In this document: in pieces, positions 49,390-58,358 of the stretch
Layout of the letters: each line of letters opens with the position of its first letter
Numbering within the stretch: position 1 is the first letter of the stretch
Origin: Chloroflexota bacterium
GTDB lineage: Bacteria; Chloroflexota; Anaerolineae; Aggregatilineales; Ch27
Reading direction: 5' to 3'
Assembly (NCBI GenBank): GCA_019873685.1
Contig: JAIOAT010000016.1
Location: forward strand, 1 to 64,000
DNA: 64,000 nt
Made by a program: the position numbers and the translations under genes
The notes under the pieces: model-generated
The model's input: only the letters and a program-made list of their open reading frames with translations
Database searches by the model: none
What the model was told of the DNA's origin: nothing

Positions 49390-50913
49390 ATGAGCATCTA
49401 TCGTTCGCTTTTGCAGGCGGTGATTGGATGCACGATCCAGCCATTCGGTCTGGCTGTACAGATGGTACAAACCTCCAGCGACGCCCCCGACACCACGCTT
49501 CTCGCAGAGATCGACCGCTACCTCCAACAGCAACTGAATCGCCTGAAGGTCCCCGGCGCAGCGCTCGTCATCGTCGAAGGTGAGCGGATCGTCCACCTGC
49601 GTGGCTTCGGCCGGGCCTTCCCGGATGGTGGGGCACCCACGCCGCAGACGCCTTTCAGCATTGGCTCCATCACCAAATCGTTCACAGCACTGGCGGTTAT
49701 GCAGCTCGTTGAAGCCGGGAAGATCGTTCTGGATGATCCGGTTCGGCGCTACCTGCCCTGGTTCCAGGTAGCGGATCCCGGGGCCTCCACCCGGATGACA
49801 GTACGCCAGCTGCTGAACCAGACCAGTGGCCTGCCCCTGTTTCGTAGCTGGCAACTCCTGGCAGATTTCGATGATCGTCCTGATGCCGCCGAAAGGCAGG
49901 CACGTGCGCTGGCAACACTTGCGCTCAAGCGCGCGCCCGGTGAGGCATTCGAGTACAGCAACCTGAACTACATCCTGCTGGGGTTAATTATCGAGGCCGC
50001 CAGCGGTGAACCGTACCCGGACTATATCCAGCGCCACATCTTCACCCCTCTAGAAATGCGCCACAGCTACACGTCAAAGGCGGCGGCAAGCCTGGACGGG
50101 ATGGCGGTGGGCCATCAGCTCTGGTTTGGCTTCCCCGTTCCTGCCCCAGATTTGCCGATGCCGCGTGGTTCAATGGCGGCTGGTATGCTCATTTGCAGCG
50201 CGGAGGATATGGGCCATTACCTGATCGTGCTGCTGAATGAGGGGCGTTACGGCGAAGCGCAAATTCTTTCGCCTGAAGGTGTGGCCGAGTTGCATCGCCC
50301 GATGGTGGAAGCCAGCACCTGGGGTGATTCAGCAGAGCAGTACGGGATGGGCTGGTACATCGAGGAGCAGGACCAGACCAGGGTCATTTCACACAGTGGC
50401 ATGATGCCTGACTTTTACACCTTTGTGGCACTGCTACCGGAACAAAAGAAAGGCATAGCACTGCTCATCAATGCCAACCATTTTATGGGGCAGATGATGT
50501 TCGGAGAGCTTGGCGCAGGCATGGTCGCGCGGCTTGCTGGCAAGCCGCCCCCTGCGTTGTGGTTTGGCGTCATCCCCTGGTTGTTACGTAGTCTTCTGCT
50601 GATCCCGGCACTCCAGATCGCTGGCGTTGCCACGACACTGTGGCGGTTGCGGCAGTGGCGCCAGTCTCCTGTACGCCGCCCCAACGGTCGGCAACTATGG
50701 GGACGGCACATTTTGCTCCCGCTGATCTTCAATGGGGCGACAGCACTCACCCTGACCCCTATCCTAGGCAGGATGCGTGGCTTCCTGATGCTTTTCATGC
50801 CCGATGTTTTCTGGACCACCCTGATCTGCGGCGGCTTTGCTCTGCTCTGGGGCTTTCTGCGCACCGGCCTGATCCTGCGGGTGCTCCACCGATCCCAAGA
50901 GAGCGAGCCATAA
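49390..50913 (+). CDS. Beta-lactamase-fold serine hydrolase (class C / EstB type) with C-terminal membrane helices
   Basis: The 507-residue protein has a catalytic domain (about 30-380) with SxxK in FSIGSITKSFTALAV, YxN in EYSNLNYILLG, and a HSG-type triad member in VISHSGMMPDFYTF (equivalent to KTG). The C-terminal 120 residues contain three to four hydrophobic helices (PPALWFGVIPWLLRSLLLIPAL, LIFNGATALTLTPIL, FWTTLICGGFALLWGFL). This layout is common for membrane-bound esterase or peptidase-like members rather than true cephalosporinases. ATG 49390 has GGGGGGAGC upstream. The N-terminus is not a strong signal peptide. Confidence 0.88.
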   Translation: MSIYRSLLQAVIGCTIQPFGLAVQMVQTSSDAPDTTLLAEIDRYLQQQLNRLKVPGAALVIVEGERIVHLRGFGRAFPDGGAPTPQTPFSIGSITKSFTALAVMQLVEAGKIVLDDPVRRYLPWFQVADPGASTRMTVRQLLNQTSGLPLFRSWQLLADFDDRPDAAERQARALATLALKRAPGEAFEYSNLNYILLGLIIEAASGEPYPDYIQRHIFTPLEMRHSYTSKAAASLDGMAVGHQLWFGFPVPAPDLPMPRGSMAAGMLICSAEDMGHYLIVLLNEGRYGEAQILSPEGVAELHRPMVEASTWGDSAEQYGMGWYIEEQDQTRVISHSGMMPDFYTFVALLPEQKKGIALLINANHFMGQMMFGELGAGMVARLAGKPPPALWFGVIPWLLRSLLLIPALQIAGVATTLWRLRQWRQSPVRRPNGRQLWGRHILLPLIFNGATALTLTPILGRMRGFLMLFMPDVFWTTLICGGFALLWGFLRTGLILRVLHRSQESEP

Positions 50914-50993
50914 ATCCCGGGCAAATTCAGGACAAGAGGCGCTGCCAGTGGCGGACTGAGCTTGGCATCAAGAATCCAACCCTCGCCCCGCGC

Positions 50994-52985
50994 TCAACCT
51001 CGCGCTTTTGGCGTAGGCGGCGGCGTGGCTGTGGGTAGCGCGGTGGGCGTCGGCGTGGGGATCGCCGACGGGCTGGCGGTGACGCTGGGCGACGGTGACG
51101 GCGAGGCTGTATCGGTCGGCACAGGGGTTGGTGGGGCGGGATCAACACGCAGGAGCATCGGGTCCAGATTCAGGCATTGCAGCGCGGCGGCGGCCAGCCA
51201 CACGCGCTGATCGTCATTGGCAAAGACGCGCAACCATTGCCCGCTGCCGTCGCGCATGTCAGGCACGATCATCTGCCCGGCGCTGGCCATGCCCAGCAGG
51301 GTATGCAGGGTGCTCGGCCCGGCCCGGACGGCGGTATTATCCTCCACCACGGCGCAGACCGGGTCTTCCACCGGCAGGGTGAGCGCCTGCTCGGCCACCT
51401 GCCCGGCGCCACCCAGCGCCCGCAGAGTGATCGTCAACGGGGCCAGCCCTTCCAGCCGTACCTGGCGCGAATCCGCCGGGCCATAGACGGCGCTGACATC
51501 ATCACCCGGCAGGCCCAGCAATTGCACCTGTACCCCGCCCGGCACTTCCCAGCTTAACACCACCGGCTGGGTCACATAGCGCACCAGCTTCGCCGGCTGG
51601 GCGCTGAAACTGGCGATCCGCAGCCGTTCGTGCACCTGCACCTGAACACTCTCGCGGGCTACCGCCTGGCCGTTGACGGCGACCAGCGCCACCTCGTGTG
51701 GGCCGGGAACGGTCAGGTCAAAGGTCACGCCGCTGTCCGCTGCGCTGATAGCCTCGCCCCGACGCACACCATCCACTTCCAGGTACAGGGCCGCTGCATC
51801 CCGGACTTCCCAGCTCAGCGTCAGCGGATCGCCAGCGACGATCTCCGGCGCGGAGAGCGCCAGGCGGATGATCTGGGGCGGCGGAGGCGGCGCCAGCAGC
51901 AGCGCCAGAAGCGTGATCACCGCCAGCAGGGCGGTCAGCGCCCCGCCGACCGCTACACCCAGCCGCCAGCCGGTCAGCGCCGGGGTAGCCACTACACGGG
52001 CGGGCAACGGGGCAACGAACCCTGAAGCGTCATGGGCGCGGGCCATCACCACAAAGGGGAGTTCGCGCGGGCTGCCCAGCAATGGCGATCGGCGCACTTC
52101 CACGCGGGCGTGGACGGTCTGGCGCTGGCCCGGCCCCAGGCGGATGGTCGCCGGGGTGAACGTGAAGCGCAGCGCATTGCGTACGTCCTGACCGGCAAAA
52201 CTCAGGTCCAGGGAGGCGTTGCCCTGATTGTGGACGAAGATCGGCAGCAGCTGCCCGGCGGCGATCCGGTTGCGGCCCAGGTCAATACCAAAGCCGCTAT
52301 AGGGCAACACATGCAGGGTGATCCGCGCGTCAACCGTCTGGGTGGGGCGCGATTTGCTGCGCACCTGCACGGTGAAGGTGTAGTCGCCCGGCGCGGTATC
52401 GGGGCGGCGCAGCGGCTTGAAGCTCAGCATCAGGTGGGCTTCCTGCCCCGGTTCCAGCGCCGCTTCCACCCGCTCCAGGCGCACCCAGTCCCGCGGAACG
52501 CCGTCGATTTCGATGAAGTAGCGATCCGGCTCATCGCCCAGGTTGTGGATGACCAGCTTGCCCTGGACAAACACCCCCGGCGTGACCGGCTGATCGAGGC
52601 CGATCAGCTCCACCTCAAACGTGGGCACCTGGTAGGCGATGCGCTGGGTGGTTTCGTCCACCAGCACATCGGCCTGGGTGGGATCAACGGTGTAAAAGAT
52701 CAGGCGCAGTTCGCCGATCTGGATTTCCTCGCCGCTCTGCAGGATGTAGGGTTCATTGGGGGGCAGGCGCTGGCCGTTGATGTATGTGCCGTTGATCGAG
52801 CCGAGGTCCTGCAGGAAGACCTCGCCATTGCGCAGGCTGATGGTGGCATGGTAACGGGAAACCGCCGCGGCTTCCAGCGTGAGGTCATTGCCGGGCGACC
52901 GACCGATGGCCACGGTGGGCTTGCTCAGTTCGTAGCTTTCCATCGGCCCATCGGGCCAGTACACATCCAGCCGACCGTAAATCAT
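50994..52985 (-). CDS. FHA domain protein with external beta-domains and SH3-like C-terminus
   Basis: ATG 52985 (MIYGRLDVYWPDG) follows AGGAGCAGGCGG; the track start adds 21 residues. The 663-residue protein starts with an FHA domain (about 18-95) with the phosphothreonine-binding GRSPGNDLTLEAAAVSRYHATI and LGSINGTYING. A long immunoglobulin-like stretch and a membrane helix near residues 335-355 (GALTALLAVITLLALLLAPP) follow, then further beta-domains and a C-terminal SH3-like module (NTAVRAGPSTLHTLLGMASAGQMI). The last 40 residues are Pro/Thr/Ser-rich. FHA domains read Ser/Thr kinase output, and such a kinase lies at 60764. Membrane topology relative to the FHA domain is unusual. Confidence 0.87.
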   Translation of the reverse strand: MIYGRLDVYWPDGPMESYELSKPTVAIGRSPGNDLTLEAAAVSRYHATISLRNGEVFLQDLGSINGTYINGQRLPPNEPYILQSGEEIQIGELRLIFYTVDPTQADVLVDETTQRIAYQVPTFEVELIGLDQPVTPGVFVQGKLVIHNLGDEPDRYFIEIDGVPRDWVRLERVEAALEPGQEAHLMLSFKPLRRPDTAPGDYTFTVQVRSKSRPTQTVDARITLHVLPYSGFGIDLGRNRIAAGQLLPIFVHNQGNASLDLSFAGQDVRNALRFTFTPATIRLGPGQRQTVHARVEVRRSPLLGSPRELPFVVMARAHDASGFVAPLPARVVATPALTGWRLGVAVGGALTALLAVITLLALLLAPPPPPQIIRLALSAPEIVAGDPLTLSWEVRDAAALYLEVDGVRRGEAISAADSGVTFDLTVPGPHEVALVAVNGQAVARESVQVQVHERLRIASFSAQPAKLVRYVTQPVVLSWEVPGGVQVQLLGLPGDDVSAVYGPADSRQVRLEGLAPLTITLRALGGAGQVAEQALTLPVEDPVCAVVEDNTAVRAGPSTLHTLLGMASAGQMIVPDMRDGSGQWLRVFANDDQRVWLAAAALQCLNLDPMLLRVDPAPPTPVPTDTASPSPSPSVTASPSAIPTPTPTALPTATPPPTPKARG

Positions 52986-53019
52986 GCCGCCTGCTCCTGC
53001 CCAGCGCTCATGGGGGTGT

Positions 53020-53025
53020 ATTGTA
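53020..53025 (-). promoter_or_regulatory. -10 element of the FHA gene
   Basis: GGCTACAATACACC on the minus strand, 34 bases before ATG 52985. Confidence 0.5.
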
Positions 53026-53100
53026 GCCAGCCTGCAGGGCGGCGGCAATTGCGCCGGGCGGCGCGATCCTGACGATTAATCGGCGCAGGCGCGATCCGGC

Positions 53101-53838
53101 TCAGTACCACCCCCCGCGCCCCTGCCGGGCGTCATAGCGCTGGTAAAGCATTTCGTGCCGCTCATGGTGCGGCGGCTGAGGCACGGCCAGCATGAACAGC
53201 CACATCAGCACCACCCCGGCTACAAAACCGCCAATGTGGGCGAAGAAAGCCACACCGCCGCCCATCAGGCTGCCCAGCGAAGCGAAGCCTTCCAGCACCT
53301 GGAGCACAAACCAGAAGCCCAGCACCCACAGCGCTGAAAGATCGGCCATCCGGGCAAAGTAGCCGAAGAAGATCAAACCGCGCACACGCACCCGGGGGAA
53401 CAGCACCAGGTAGCCGCCCAGCACGCCGGCGATGGCTCCACTGGCTCCCAGCATGGGGATGTCCGACACCGGATCGATGGCGATCTGGGCGAAGGTGGCG
53501 GCAAAGCCACAGGCAAAGTAGAAGAGCAGGTACAGCGGGATGCCCATGCGATCTTCCAGATTATCGCCGAAGATCCACAGGTAGAGCATGTTACCGGCCA
53601 GGTGAGCGATGCTGCCGTGCATGAACATCGCCCGCACGATGTCGAGCAGCGACTCCGGCGTGATCCCCGCCCGCGTGATCGTCAGCGGCACGACTGCCCA
53701 GTCCACCGCCAGCGCATAGGACTCGCGCATGGAAAGGCCGGCCTGAAACAGGAAGTACACCAGGATGTTGATCGCGATCAGCGTGAAGTTAGCGATGGGA
53801 ACACGCTGGGTCGGGTTAAGGTCTCGCAGAGGAAGCAT
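53101..53838 (-). CDS. Rhomboid family intramembrane serine protease
   Basis: The 245-residue protein has six or seven membrane helices. MFMHGSIAHLAGNMLYLWIFG carries the rhomboid helix-2 HxxxN pattern, PMLGASGAIAGVLGGYLVLFP carries the catalytic serine (GASG), and VAFFAHIGGFVAGVVLMW carries the catalytic histidine. The serine-histidine dyad is therefore complete. It cleaves single-pass substrates inside the membrane. The cytoplasmic tail (HHERHEMLYQRYDARQGRGGWY) is Arg- and Tyr-rich. It lies downstream-divergent of the OsmC operon. Confidence 0.9.
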   Translation of the reverse strand: MLPLRDLNPTQRVPIANFTLIAINILVYFLFQAGLSMRESYALAVDWAVVPLTITRAGITPESLLDIVRAMFMHGSIAHLAGNMLYLWIFGDNLEDRMGIPLYLLFYFACGFAATFAQIAIDPVSDIPMLGASGAIAGVLGGYLVLFPRVRVRGLIFFGYFARMADLSALWVLGFWFVLQVLEGFASLGSLMGGGVAFFAHIGGFVAGVVLMWLFMLAVPQPPHHERHEMLYQRYDARQGRGGWY

Positions 53839-53875
53839 AGGCTACTCACCTGGCTGGAAGTTTGCGCTGCAGTGG

Positions 53876-53881
53876 AGTATA
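53876..53881 (-). promoter_or_regulatory. -10 element of the rhomboid gene
   Basis: CCTATACTCC on the minus strand, TATACT, 37 bases before the ATG at 53838. Confidence 0.5.
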
Positions 53882-53950
53882 GGCCGTTGGGACTGGCCTG
53901 ACAACCGCGCCCGGCGAACAGGGGCGAGGCAGGCGACTGGGGGCGAGTGA

Positions 53951-54000
53951 CGGGAGGCCAGGACGCTAAGAGGCCAGGAATCCCGGTGGCCGGGAAGCCA
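53951..54000. repeat. Purine-rich intergenic repeat fragment
   Basis: CGGGAGGCCAGGACGCTAAGAGGCCAGGAATCCCGG, a fragment of the GGAGGCC family, between the divergent rhomboid and OsmC genes. Outside it and the -10s at 53876 and 54083, the gap 53839-54153 shows nothing recognisable. Confidence 0.45.
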
Positions 54001-54082
54001 TCCCCCCGCTTATTCCCGATTCCGCCGGTCTTCTTCGCTTACTGACACGCCCAAAATATTGCGTTCCGGCGGGGCTGTCGGA

Positions 54083-54088
54083 TACAAT
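54083..54088 (+). promoter_or_regulatory. -10 element of the OsmC-dpp operon
   Basis: GGATACAATCC, TACAAT, 65 bases before ATG 54154. Confidence 0.5.
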
Positions 54089-54153
54089 CCTCCGCCAGAC
54101 CTTTTGCTCCCCGTAACCCGGTAATCTGATCACCAAAAGAGGAAGCGCACGGC

Positions 54154-54555
54154 ATGGAACTCTTCGACATGACTGTCACCTTCCCCGGCGAATCGCGCGT
54201 CGACGCCGAGATTCACGATGTGCTTATCCCCACCGGGGGCGAGGGCGAGCCTTCCCCTTTCGATCTTTTCCTGGCCGGGATTGGCACGTGCTCCGGGATC
54301 AAGGTGCTGGCCTTTTGCCAGGAACGGGGCATCCCTACCGCGGGTCTGTACATCACCCAGCGGATGCACTACAACCGGGAAACTAACCGCATCGAGAAGA
54401 TCGAGATGCAAATTCATCTGCCGGAGGGCTTCCCCGCCCAGTATCATGAGGCGGTGGTGCGTGCGGCCAACACCTGCGGGGTCAAGAAGCACATCCTGAA
54501 CCCGCCGGAGTTCGAGACCTATGTGATGGTGCCGCAAACGGCCCAATCGGAATAA
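54154..54555 (+). CDS. OsmC family protein (thiol peroxidase-like)
   Basis: The 133-residue protein has the two conserved cysteines of OsmC/Ohr proteins: the first in LAGIGTCSGIKVLAFCQERGI, the second in ANTCGVKKHILNPPEFE. OsmC enzymes reduce organic hydroperoxides through a Cys-Cys disulphide, while some members bind other ligands. The gene starts with AGAGGAAG upstream and ends 15 bases before dppB on the same strand, an unusual partner for a peptide transporter; co-transcription is likely. Confidence 0.9.
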   Translation: MELFDMTVTFPGESRVDAEIHDVLIPTGGEGEPSPFDLFLAGIGTCSGIKVLAFCQERGIPTAGLYITQRMHYNRETNRIEKIEMQIHLPEGFPAQYHEAVVRAANTCGVKKHILNPPEFETYVMVPQTAQSE

Positions 54556-54570
54556 GCGAGGCGGTCACCC

Positions 54571-55539
54571 ATGACTCGCTATATCATCCGCCGCCTGATC
54601 CAGGCTGTGCCCCTGCTGATCGCTATCTCGGTCATTGTGTTCGCCATCGTGGAGATCGCGCCGGGCGATCCTGCGCAGATGTATGTCGACCCGGAAAAGG
54701 GCGCCGATCCGGAGTACATCGCCCAGGTGCGCCGCAGCCTGGGGCTGGATCAGCCGGTTTACGTGCGTTATGTCTCCTGGCTGGCCAAGACCCTTCAGGG
54801 GGACTTTGGTTTTTCCTTCCGCACCCGCCGCCCGGTGGCCCTGGAGATCGGCGACCGCCTGCCCAATACCCTGTTGCTGGGCGGCGTGGCCCTGGTGATG
54901 TCCATTCTGATCGCGGTACCCATCGGCATCATCTCGGCGCTCAAACGCTACACCCTGATCGATTACATTCTGAGCACCCTGGCGCTGGTGGGCATCTCAG
55001 TGCCCGTCTTCTGGGTGGCGCTGGTGTTGCTGCAGGTCTTCGCCATTCACCTCAACTGGCTGCCCGGCGTGGGGATGCGCTCAGTGCGCGTGCAGTATGA
55101 AGGCTTTGAAGCCACGTTGGATGTCATCCGCCACATGATCCTCCCGGCGACTGTCCTGAGCCTGGCCCAGACGGCGAGCTGGTCGCGCTACCAGCGTTCG
55201 TCCCTGCTGGAGGTGCTGGGGCAGGATTACATCCGTACGGCGCGAGCCAAAGGCGCACGGGAGCGGCGCGTGATCGGGCTGCACGCCCTGCGCAACGCCC
55301 TGATCCCGATGGTGACGCTGATCGGCCTCTCGGTGCCGTCGATCGTGACCGGCGCCTTCATCACGGAGACGATCTTCGGCTGGCCGGGGATGGGCCGCCT
55401 GGGGGTCGAATCGATCAACGGGCGCGATTACCCGATCATCATGGCTGTAACGATGCTTTCCGCGGTATTGATTGTCGTGGGCAACCTGCTGGCCGATATT
55501 GCTTATGCCTGGGTTGACCCGAGGATTCGCTATGACTGA
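54571..55539 (+). CDS. Peptide/nickel-type ABC transporter permease (DppB-like)
   Basis: The 322-residue protein opens MTRYIIRRLIQAVPLLIAISVIVF, the DppB/OppB start, with six hydrophobic helices. The cytoplasmic coupling motif is GQDYIRTARAKGARERRVIGLHALRNALIPMVTLIG (EAA motif with the RAKG signature of oligopeptide transporters), and the C-terminus is LLADIAYAWVDPRIRYD. It pairs with the DppC-like gene, whose ATG overlaps its end by 8 bases. Confidence 0.93.
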   Translation: MTRYIIRRLIQAVPLLIAISVIVFAIVEIAPGDPAQMYVDPEKGADPEYIAQVRRSLGLDQPVYVRYVSWLAKTLQGDFGFSFRTRRPVALEIGDRLPNTLLLGGVALVMSILIAVPIGIISALKRYTLIDYILSTLALVGISVPVFWVALVLLQVFAIHLNWLPGVGMRSVRVQYEGFEATLDVIRHMILPATVLSLAQTASWSRYQRSSLLEVLGQDYIRTARAKGARERRVIGLHALRNALIPMVTLIGLSVPSIVTGAFITETIFGWPGMGRLGVESINGRDYPIIMAVTMLSAVLIVVGNLLADIAYAWVDPRIRYD

Positions 55540-56425
55540 GACGACTTTGCCCCTTGCTCTGGAAGCGACCCGCCCCACGCCGCAGTGGAAACTGATCTGG
55601 CGGCAGTTCCGCAAGCACCGCCTGGCCCTGATCAGCGCCGTGTTGCTGCTGCTGATGGGGGTGATGGCGATCTTCACCGATCAGCTCACCCCTTACGATC
55701 CCAACGCCAACAACACGGCCTATGCGCGGGGCCGCCCTCAGCCACCCTCGGCAGAGTACGTCTTTGGTACGGACAACTACGGTCGGGACTACCTCTCGCG
55801 GGCGATGGTCGGAGCGCGTGTCTCCCTGTTTGTGGGCATCACGGCGGTAATTTTCCAGATCAGCATCGGCGTGACCATCGGCGCGACGGCGGGCTACTTT
55901 GGCGGCTGGGTGGACAACCTGCTGATGCGCATCACCGATATCTTCCTGTCCATCCCCGGCTTCTTCCTGCTATTGATCATCTCCGGCGTGTTCGGTGGGA
56001 CGCTGCTCACGCTGATCTTCCTGATCGGCGCCCTGAACTGGATGACCGTGGCGCGCCTGGTACGGGCGGAATTCCTTTCCCTCAAGGGGCGCGAATTTAT
56101 CGAGGCGGCGCGCTGTATCGGCGTGCCGGGCTGGCGGCTGGTGACTCGCCATCTGCTGCCCAACGCTCTGGCCCCGATCATCGTGGCCGCGACGCTCTCC
56201 GTGCCGTATGCCATCCTGACCGAGTCGGCGCTGAGCTTCCTGGGGCTGGGCGTACCGCCGCCCCACGCCAGCCTGGGTAAAATGCTGGAAGAAGCCCAGC
56301 AATGGCTGCGGACAGCATGGTGGATGTGGGTCGTGCCGGGTGCGATCATCTCGGTGATTGTGCTGTCGTTCAATTTTGTTGGGGATGGGCTGCGCGACGC
56401 ATTCGACCCGCAGTTGCGGCGTTGA
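55532..56425 (+). CDS. Peptide/nickel-type ABC transporter permease (DppC-like)
   Basis: ATG 55532 (MTETTLPLALEATR) lies within ATGACTGA, overlapping the DppB stop codon by 8 bases; the track start at 55472 is inside dppB. The 297-residue protein has about six helices and the DppC EAA loop FIEAARCIGVPGWRLVTRHLLPNALAPIIV, plus a C-terminal LSFNFVGDGLRDAFDPQLRR typical of the family. No ABC ATPase gene (DppD/F) follows, so the ATPases must be encoded elsewhere. Confidence 0.93.
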   Translation: MTETTLPLALEATRPTPQWKLIWRQFRKHRLALISAVLLLLMGVMAIFTDQLTPYDPNANNTAYARGRPQPPSAEYVFGTDNYGRDYLSRAMVGARVSLFVGITAVIFQISIGVTIGATAGYFGGWVDNLLMRITDIFLSIPGFFLLLIISGVFGGTLLTLIFLIGALNWMTVARLVRAEFLSLKGREFIEAARCIGVPGWRLVTRHLLPNALAPIIVAATLSVPYAILTESALSFLGLGVPPPHASLGKMLEEAQQWLRTAWWMWVVPGAIISVIVLSFNFVGDGLRDAFDPQLRR

Positions 56426-56520
56426 GCCGGGCGCGCAGATAGGCTGGCTGCGGCGCTTCCGCCGGGCCGGTAACAAAACATCTTGTCCGTGTGCATCGTA
56501 TCAGGAGGATGAAAGAGGCT

Positions 56521-58134
56521 ATGCGCAAGACATTGTTGAGCCTGCTGCTGGTAGTGGGGCTACTGCTGCCGGTGATGGCTGTCAACGCCCAGGGCGGCGA
56601 AGACTTCGTATGCCCGAACAAGGGCGGCACGATGGTCGTCTCCTATGGCGGCGACCCGCGCACCCTGAGCGGTCTGTATGCCAACGACGGCAACAGCCTG
56701 TTCGTGGTCACCTTCATGGCCGAGCCGCTCATCCTGGGTGGCGAGAACTGGGGCGATAAGATCGAACCGGCCCTTGCTGAATCCTGGGAAATCTCGGAAG
56801 ACGGGCTGGAGTACACCTTCCACCTGCGTCAGGGCGTCAAGTGGCACGACGGCGAACCCTTCACGGCGGAAGATGTGCTGTTCACCTACCAGGCCGTGCA
56901 GCTTGAGGAAAACGCCATTGACTGGCGCCCCAACCTGATGCAGGGCGATCAGCCGATGCAGTTCGAGGTGGTGGACGATTACACCTTCAAGGTCATCCTC
57001 AACGAACCTGACGCCGCCGTGTTGACCTCCCTGGCGATCCCGATCGTGCCCAAGCACGCTTTCGAGAGCCTGAACATGGTCGACGCGCCGTACAACACCA
57101 ACCCGATCGCTACCGGCCCCTTCAAGTTCGTGGAATGGAAGACCGGCGAGAGCATCACGCTGGACGCCAACCCCGATTACTGGCGCGGCGCGCCGTGCCT
57201 GGACCGCATCGTGGTGCGCTTCATCGAAGGCGCGACCAACACGGCTAACGCCCTGCTGGCTGGCGAGGTGGACTTCGCCCGTGTGGATGGCGCGGATGTT
57301 ACCCCCTTCCAGGACAACCCCGACTTCGTGCTGCAGACCGCCCCGCGTGACCTGATGCGTTACGTCGGCTTCAACGTCCGCAGCCCCAACTTCAGCGATC
57401 CGGCGGTCCGCCGCGCCCTGGCTGTTGGTCTGGATCGCCAGGCGATCATCGATGTGGCCGCGGGCGGCTATGGTATGCTGGCGGATTCGCTCTTCAACCG
57501 CGCCGTCTTCATGTACGAGGAAGGCCGCAACGAGCAGTATCCGTACGATCCGGAACTGGCCAAGCAGATGCTGGCCGAGGCCGGCTGGACGGATACCGAT
57601 GGCGACGGCATCCTGGACAAGGACGGCCAGCCGATGCATATGCGCCTGGCCTATATGGGCACCTGGTCGCTGATGCAGGCGATTGCCCCGGTCATCTATG
57701 ACAACTGGCGCGCCCTGGGCGTGGATGTCGAGCTGGCTCCGCTGGATGAGGCCAAGGCCTACGAGGAAATCTACGAGAATACCAGCACGGAAAAGCCCTA
57801 CGACGCCACAATCGGCGGCTGGGGTCTCTTTGGCCCGGAGCCGGATCACTACCGCAACTATCTGGCTAACCCGACCGGCTTCTTCGCCTTCAACAACCAG
57901 CAGATCATCGACCTGTTCAACCAGGGCCGCAAGGTGACCGACCCGCAGGCACGCTATGACCTGTACGCCGAGATCGATCGCCTGCTGTGGGAAGACCTGC
58001 CGATGATCCCGCTTTACCAGGCTGTCGGCGCCTGGGCTTACCGCAGCGACCTGAATATCGATGCGGCGGAGCTGAACGGCACCTTCCTGACCGGCCTCAA
58101 GTACCCTGGCCGCGTCTACTTCGAGGCGCAGTAG
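56521..58134 (+). CDS. Peptide ABC transporter substrate-binding protein (SBP_bac_5)
   Basis: The 537-residue protein starts at ATG 56521 with a signal peptide (MRKTLLSLLLVVGLLLPVMAVNAQ) and no lipobox cysteine, so a processed or N-anchored protein rather than a lipoprotein. Family motifs: MVVSYGGDPRTLSG, LAESWEISEDGLEYTFHLRQGVKWHDGEPFTAEDV (the SBP_bac_5 signature) and GFNVRSPNFSDPAVRRALAVGLDRQAII. It captures oligopeptides or similar solutes for the DppBC permease. ATG 56509 is an alternative, but its AGGAGG touches the start codon. Confidence 0.94.
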   Translation: MRKTLLSLLLVVGLLLPVMAVNAQGGEDFVCPNKGGTMVVSYGGDPRTLSGLYANDGNSLFVVTFMAEPLILGGENWGDKIEPALAESWEISEDGLEYTFHLRQGVKWHDGEPFTAEDVLFTYQAVQLEENAIDWRPNLMQGDQPMQFEVVDDYTFKVILNEPDAAVLTSLAIPIVPKHAFESLNMVDAPYNTNPIATGPFKFVEWKTGESITLDANPDYWRGAPCLDRIVVRFIEGATNTANALLAGEVDFARVDGADVTPFQDNPDFVLQTAPRDLMRYVGFNVRSPNFSDPAVRRALAVGLDRQAIIDVAAGGYGMLADSLFNRAVFMYEEGRNEQYPYDPELAKQMLAEAGWTDTDGDGILDKDGQPMHMRLAYMGTWSLMQAIAPVIYDNWRALGVDVELAPLDEAKAYEEIYENTSTEKPYDATIGGWGLFGPEPDHYRNYLANPTGFFAFNNQQIIDLFNQGRKVTDPQARYDLYAEIDRLLWEDLPMIPLYQAVGAWAYRSDLNIDAAELNGTFLTGLKYPGRVYFEAQ

Positions 58135-58180
58135 CCCACTGCAACGGCGCTGACGCGCCGGATGAGCTATAGACCCACAG

Positions 58181-58211
58181 GGGGCACATCCTTTCGGATG
58201 TGCCCCTTTGT
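58181..58211 (+). terminator. Terminator of the OsmC-dpp operon
   Basis: GGGGCACATCC and GGATGTGCCCC form a perfect 11-bp stem with a 4-base loop (TTTC), followed by TTTGTG. It is one of the clearest intrinsic terminators in the window and lies 46 bases after the stop. Confidence 0.9.
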
Positions 58212-58319
58212 GTTGCGGCCTGCTGGCGGCGGGCCGCTTTGCCCTGCAATCCGCCCTTGTACGGCGCCTCCCCCGGCGCACCGGCATCGGGACAGGCAGC
58301 AGCGCCGGGCTGCTTCCCG

Positions 58320-58325
58320 TATAAT
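58320..58325 (+). promoter_or_regulatory. -10 element of the HhH membrane-protein gene
   Basis: CCGTATAATGGG, perfect TATAAT, 33 bases before ATG 58359. Confidence 0.6.
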
Positions 58326-58358
58326 GGGTTGGAGCATTTGCATGCAGGGGGAGATGAC

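Noticed and set aside
56560-58287. Minus-strand ORF of 575 codons opposite the substrate-binding protein
   Set aside because: Opposite an unambiguous SBP_bac_5 protein with signal peptide; it also runs through the intrinsic terminator at 58181-58211.
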